From Actinomycetota bacterium (GTDB lineage: Bacteria; Actinomycetota; Acidimicrobiia; Spongiisociales; ZC4RG35): a stretch of 7,317 bases of DNA. The notes beneath the pieces are model-generated. The model saw only the letters and a program-made list of their open reading frames with translations, was not told where the DNA came from and searched no databases. Shown in pieces: positions 6,619 to 7,317 of this stretch. How positions within the stretch are numbered: position 1 is the stretch's first letter; every line of letters begins with the position of its first letter. A program made the position numbers and the translations under genes. The DNA lies in assembly GCA_027296205.1 (NCBI GenBank), contig JAPUJM010000176.1, forward strand, positions 1-7,317. Reading direction: 5' to 3'.

Positions 6619-7317
6619 ATGGCCTACGAGCCACCCCCGCGGCCGCTCGTCATTGCCCACCGTGGCGTCAGCGGCCAAGCGCCCGAGAACACCAAGATTG
6701 CCGTGGAAAGAGCGATCGATATCGGTGCCGATCTGGTTGAGGTCGATGTCCGATTGACGAAGGATGGCGTGCCGGTCCTCATACACTCAGCGCAGCTCGA
6801 ACACACGACGACGGGCAGGGGTCCTGTGGCGGATCACACGTTGGAGGAGATACAGGGTCTCGACGCCGGCGTCTGGAGGGGTCCCGAGTTCGCAGGCGAG
6901 CGGGTCCCGTCGCTCCAGGAGGTACTCGACCTGACCAAAGGACGCGTACCGTTGAATCTCGATTTCCAGACCTCTGATGCGGTGGCTCCGAGTGTCGCGA
7001 TGGTGCGCGAATCGGGGCTGACCGGTGACGTGGTGGTCAGCGGCTGTCGAGTGGAGTGCTTCGACATCATGGCGGCGGCGACAAACGAGATCACCACGCT
7101 TCTCAATCCGGATAGACTGCCCGCCGGAATCGATCCCCCTGAGGCCAAAATGGATCCTGCCGAAGCCCTGGCCGTCGTGCGCCGCGGTGTCGATGCCGCA
7201 GGCGCGTTGGGAGCTGCGGGCGTCAATCTGGAGCACAGCTTCGTGAACACCGCCGTGGTCGCCCGTGCCCGGGAGGCGGGGTTGGGTGTGTGGGTTTGGG
7301 TAGTCGATGATGAAGAT
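6619..7317 (+). CDS. Glycerophosphodiester phosphodiesterase family protein, 3' end outside window
   Basis: GDPD enzymes hydrolyse glycerophosphodiesters to glycerol-3-phosphate and an alcohol with a TIM-barrel, metal-dependent site. The visible 233 residues open with LVIAHRG (catalytic-type H14), PENT at 22-25, and LVEVDVRLTKDG with metal-ligand-type E41 and D43, followed by VLIH (second catalytic-type H56), TTTGRG at 63-68, and VWVWVVDDED at the cut edge where the family usually has WTVN. Typical members are about 240-260 residues, so only some 15-30 residues should be missing. Several motif positions differ: HD is H56-S57, the usual LNIEIK strand is LNLDFQ (D115, Q117), and WTVN is WVVD. 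There is no signal peptide, so it should act in the cytosol. ATG 6619 is the only start after an in-frame TGA at 6580-6582 and gives a correct N-terminus, but its ribosome-binding site is weak. Position after the transporter matches E. coli ugpQ. Family is confident; activity and substrate are not. Confidence 0.88.
   Translation, partial: MAYEPPPRPLVIAHRGVSGQAPENTKIAVERAIDIGADLVEVDVRLTKDGVPVLIHSAQLEHTTTGRGPVADHTLEEIQGLDAGVWRGPEFAGERVPSLQEVLDLTKGRVPLNLDFQTSDAVAPSVAMVRESGLTGDVVVSGCRVECFDIMAAATNEITTLLNPDRLPAGIDPPEAKMDPAEALAVVRRGVDAAGALGAAGVNLEHSFVNTAVVARAREAGLGVWVWVVDDED

Noticed and set aside
6410..6757. 115-codon GTG-started frame between the ATPase and GDPD genes as a full gene
   Set aside because: It overlaps the GDPD coding region by more than 130 bases in another frame and its second half is low-complexity; only its first part is kept as a possible remnant.

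Overview
The window reads as chromosomal DNA of a high-GC bacterium. Third codon positions are mostly G or C, GTG starts occur, and Shine-Dalgarno sites are recognisable. A lipoprotein-type solute-binding protein and a promoter-like TTGCGC-N17-TAGGGT element fit an actinobacterium, possibly of the Acidimicrobiia kind. This placement is inference from style only; no rRNA or other marker gene is present.

Layout. On the minus strand, 37-1554 encodes a 505-residue protein I do not recognise, with a two-segment membrane hairpin. A 292-base divergent intergenic region follows (1555-1846). It holds the perfect Shine-Dalgarno of the minus-strand gene, a candidate promoter with an overlapping palindrome for the plus-strand operon, and a possible 29-codon leader ORF. 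From 1847 a plus-strand operon runs to the window end: solute-binding lipoprotein (1847-3232), two CUT1-type permeases (3319-4326 and 4330-5241), a MalK/UgpC-type ATPase with TOBE domain (5267-6367), and, after a 251-base gap with an imperfect 38-bp direct repeat, a glycerophosphodiester phosphodiesterase-family protein cut off by the window edge (6619 to beyond 7317).

The four transport genes make a complete ABC importer of the carbohydrate-uptake-1 class: lipid-anchored receptor, two different membrane subunits each with an EAA loop, and one ATPase likely acting as a homodimer. The order receptor, permease, permease, ATPase, GDPD is that of E. coli ugpBAECQ, so uptake of glycerol-3-phosphate or glycerophosphodiesters followed by cytosolic hydrolysis is the leading hypothesis. 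The substrate is not proven: the transport genes could equally be a generic sugar system, and the GDPD has several altered active-site motif residues.

The most interesting non-coding signals are (i) a nested RNA structure between the receptor and first permease genes whose outer arm would hide the permease ribosome-binding site, (ii) a short upstream ORF whose stop overlaps the receptor start as ATGA, and (iii) the direct repeat before the GDPD gene, which duplicates a GGAG-N8-GTG initiation-like signal in the same frame. I found no tRNA, rRNA, CRISPR array, transposase or integrase, and no clearly novel multi-gene system.
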